In this document: piece after piece, positions 22,451-23,441 of the stretch
How the letters are laid out: each line of letters opens with the position of its first letter
Position numbering within the stretch: position 1 is the first letter of the stretch
Virus record (IMG/VR): IMGVR_UViG_3300013137_000098
Location: 1-23,441 of that record
DNA: 23,441 nucleotides
DNA from: a virus
Strand: one strand, 5' to 3'
Translations under genes and position numbers: made by a program
Notes under the pieces: model-generated
Told to the model about the DNA's origin: nothing
Database searches by the model: none
The model's input: only the letters and a program-made list of their open reading frames with translations

Positions 22451-23231
22451 TTGTAGTTGTTGTTGTTGGACAAGATATAGTATATATATTAGTAATTGCT
22501 CCACTTGCATCTATTAAAACTATTCTATCATTTGCTGATTTAATTAAGAAATCAGGTGCATATAAATAATAACCTGTTGAAGCAGTATGACAAGCATGAG
22601 ATCCAGTTATTGCTTCATAAGGTTTATCACCAACAGTTGGAGTTGAATTAGCAGTATAATAAACCAAACCTGCTGAACTTGTAGGACTTCCACAATATTG
22701 ATTTAAAATTGCTTGTTGTGATGTAGTTATATTAACACCATTTATCTCATGATATAATGTATAATACTGCGTTCCTGTGCAAGTAGTTGTAGTTGTTGAT
22801 GTTATATTTGTAGTTGTTGTAGTTGTGGTTGTTGGACCAGCAGTTGTAGTTGTAGTTGTCTCAGGACTTGTCGTAGTTGTTGTTGTAGTTGGTGGACAAG
22901 CCTCTGAACAAGTATCATAAGGACCAGTTAATGTAAATACACCATCTGCGCCTGTTCCACCGGTACTTTTAATATAAAAAACTATATTTTGATTATTTAC
23001 TTTATAATATTTTGATAATGTTAAATTACCAAAAACCTCAAGTTCCATTTCAGGTGGTTCACCATCACAAGCACAAGTATAATAGTCAGCAATATAAAAA
23101 TTATCTGGCCACCATTGCTTCCAATAAGAACCTGTATATATCCATCCTTCCACAATTGATTTCCATCCATCAACATAGACATTCACATCTATAACATTTT
23201 TCCAATCTGTAATATATATATTTGCTGACAT
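22431..23231 (-). CDS. Cys-rich virion surface protein with Thr linkers
   Basis: The product is 266 residues. The N-terminus holds three short Trp-centred strands (YITDWKNVIDVNVYVDGWKS, then WIYTGSYWKQWWPD), like the repeated VNGxWK units at the N-termini of some phage structural proteins. A domain with CAC and CSEAC follows, then a Thr linker (about 113-150), then a second domain bounded by Cys residues (CTGTQYYTLYHEI to YTISCP), then a second Thr run at the extreme C-terminus ending LAPH. Ending in a linker suggests that a further C-terminal module has been lost. The ATG overlaps the stop of the preceding collagen-like gene by one base. It is probably an exposed fibre or baseplate accessory; no enzymatic motif is seen. 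Confidence 0.62.
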   Translation of the reverse strand: MSANIYITDWKNVIDVNVYVDGWKSIVEGWIYTGSYWKQWWPDNFYIADYYTCACDGEPPEMELEVFGNLTLSKYYKVNNQNIVFYIKSTGGTGADGVFTLTGPYDTCSEACPPTTTTTTTSPETTTTTTAGPTTTTTTTTNITSTTTTTCTGTQYYTLYHEINGVNITTSQQAILNQYCGSPTSSAGLVYYTANSTPTVGDKPYEAITGSHACHTASTGYYLYAPDFLIKSANDRIVLIDASGAITNIYTISCPTTTTTTTLAPH

Positions 23232-23441
23232 TATGCTGTATATTTTATATAAACAGTTCCATTTGTATATGTTCCACCTGGAGCTGCACCTGTTCCATAT
23301 AATGCTGATAATCCATCTGTTCCTGATGTTCCTGGAGCTCCATTATTTCCAGAAGTACCATTTGTTCCTGATGTTCCATTTGTGCCTGATGTTCCTGAAC
23401 TACCTGATGTTCCAGGTGTATTAGTTCTTTTTTCTATATTA
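23231..23441 (-). CDS. Collagen-like protein, C-terminal part only
   Basis: The frame is open from the window edge to TAA at 23233-23231. The visible 69 residues read NIEKRTNTP, about 11 Gly-X-Y triplets (GTS, GSS, GTN, GNN, GAP, GTD), then a C-terminal segment LSALYGTGAAPGGTYTNGTV ending YIKYTA. Unlike the long fibre, this rod includes a proline in one triplet (GAP). The short C-terminal beta-like tail may cap the rod or bind the capsid or fibre. The start codon is outside the window but probably only a few residues away, judged from the short head of the similar protein at 149-478. Its stop overlaps the next ATG by one base (TAATG), so translation of the two is coupled. Confidence 0.68.
   Translation of the reverse strand, partial: NIEKRTNTPGTSGSSGTSGTNGTSGTNGTSGNNGAPGTSGTDGLSALYGTGAAPGGTYTNGTVYIKYTA

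Noticed and set aside
1-23441. Reassigned stop codon, as in some phages of Bacteroidota hosts
   Set aside because: TAA, TAG and TGA all occur as normal stops at gene ends, and no gene has in-frame stops that need to be read through apart from the frameshift case.
1-23441. tRNA genes, integrase, attachment sites or transposases
   Set aside because: No cloverleaf-like sequence, recombinase motif or inverted-repeat-bounded element was seen; every stretch over 130 bases is accounted for by virion genes.

Overview
The window reads as part of a tailed-phage genome (free phage or prophage) whose host is probably a member of the Bacteroidota. Every convincing gene lies on the minus strand, so transcription runs from base 23441 towards base 1. 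The DNA is strongly AT-rich. Genes are separated by 0-20 bases or overlap by 1-26 bases, and true Shine-Dalgarno sites are almost absent; A/T-rich leaders replace them, as is usual in Bacteroidota. The portal, major capsid, tail tube, prohead protease and baseplate proteins have the look of families known from Bacteroidota siphoviruses. No terminase, integrase, replication gene or complete lysis cassette is present. TAA, TAG and TGA all end genes, so there is no sign of stop-codon reassignment.

Layout in transcription order. (1) 23441-22431: the end of a collagen-like protein and a Cys/Thr-rich virion protein. (2) 22409-20937: a tail assembly chaperone that appears to need a -1 frameshift at a run of nine T, an HK97 gp10-like tail completion protein and a small CxxCW protein. 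(3) 20921-13864: four large baseplate or tail-tip proteins, including a trypsin-like peptidase joined to a probable beta-propeller; all carry poly-threonine linkers. (4) 13849-11923: a small overlapping ORF and the tape measure protein. (5) 11875-8802: prohead protease, scaffold, major capsid protein and tail tube protein, followed by an intrinsic terminator. (6) 8683-2758: a tandem pair of paralogues, a 1114-residue fibre with about 209 Gly-X-Y triplets and no proline in them, and an adhesin with a duplicated beta-sandwich. (7) 2740-604: portal, head-tail adaptor and a small conserved protein. (8) 478-1: a short collagen-like protein and the start of a small membrane protein.

The genes together build the virion, but the order is unusual: baseplate genes precede the tape measure, tail genes precede head genes, and the portal follows the fibre. 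Surface-exposed proteins share two low-complexity vocabularies, Gly-Thr-Ser collagen-like repeats and Thr-rich linkers, which look like joints for domain shuffling. A bipartite DNA motif (ATCAAA, 12-14 bases, TACTTTTT) occurs five times, four of them 16-22 bases before the start codon of a morphogenesis gene, and may be a phage late promoter.
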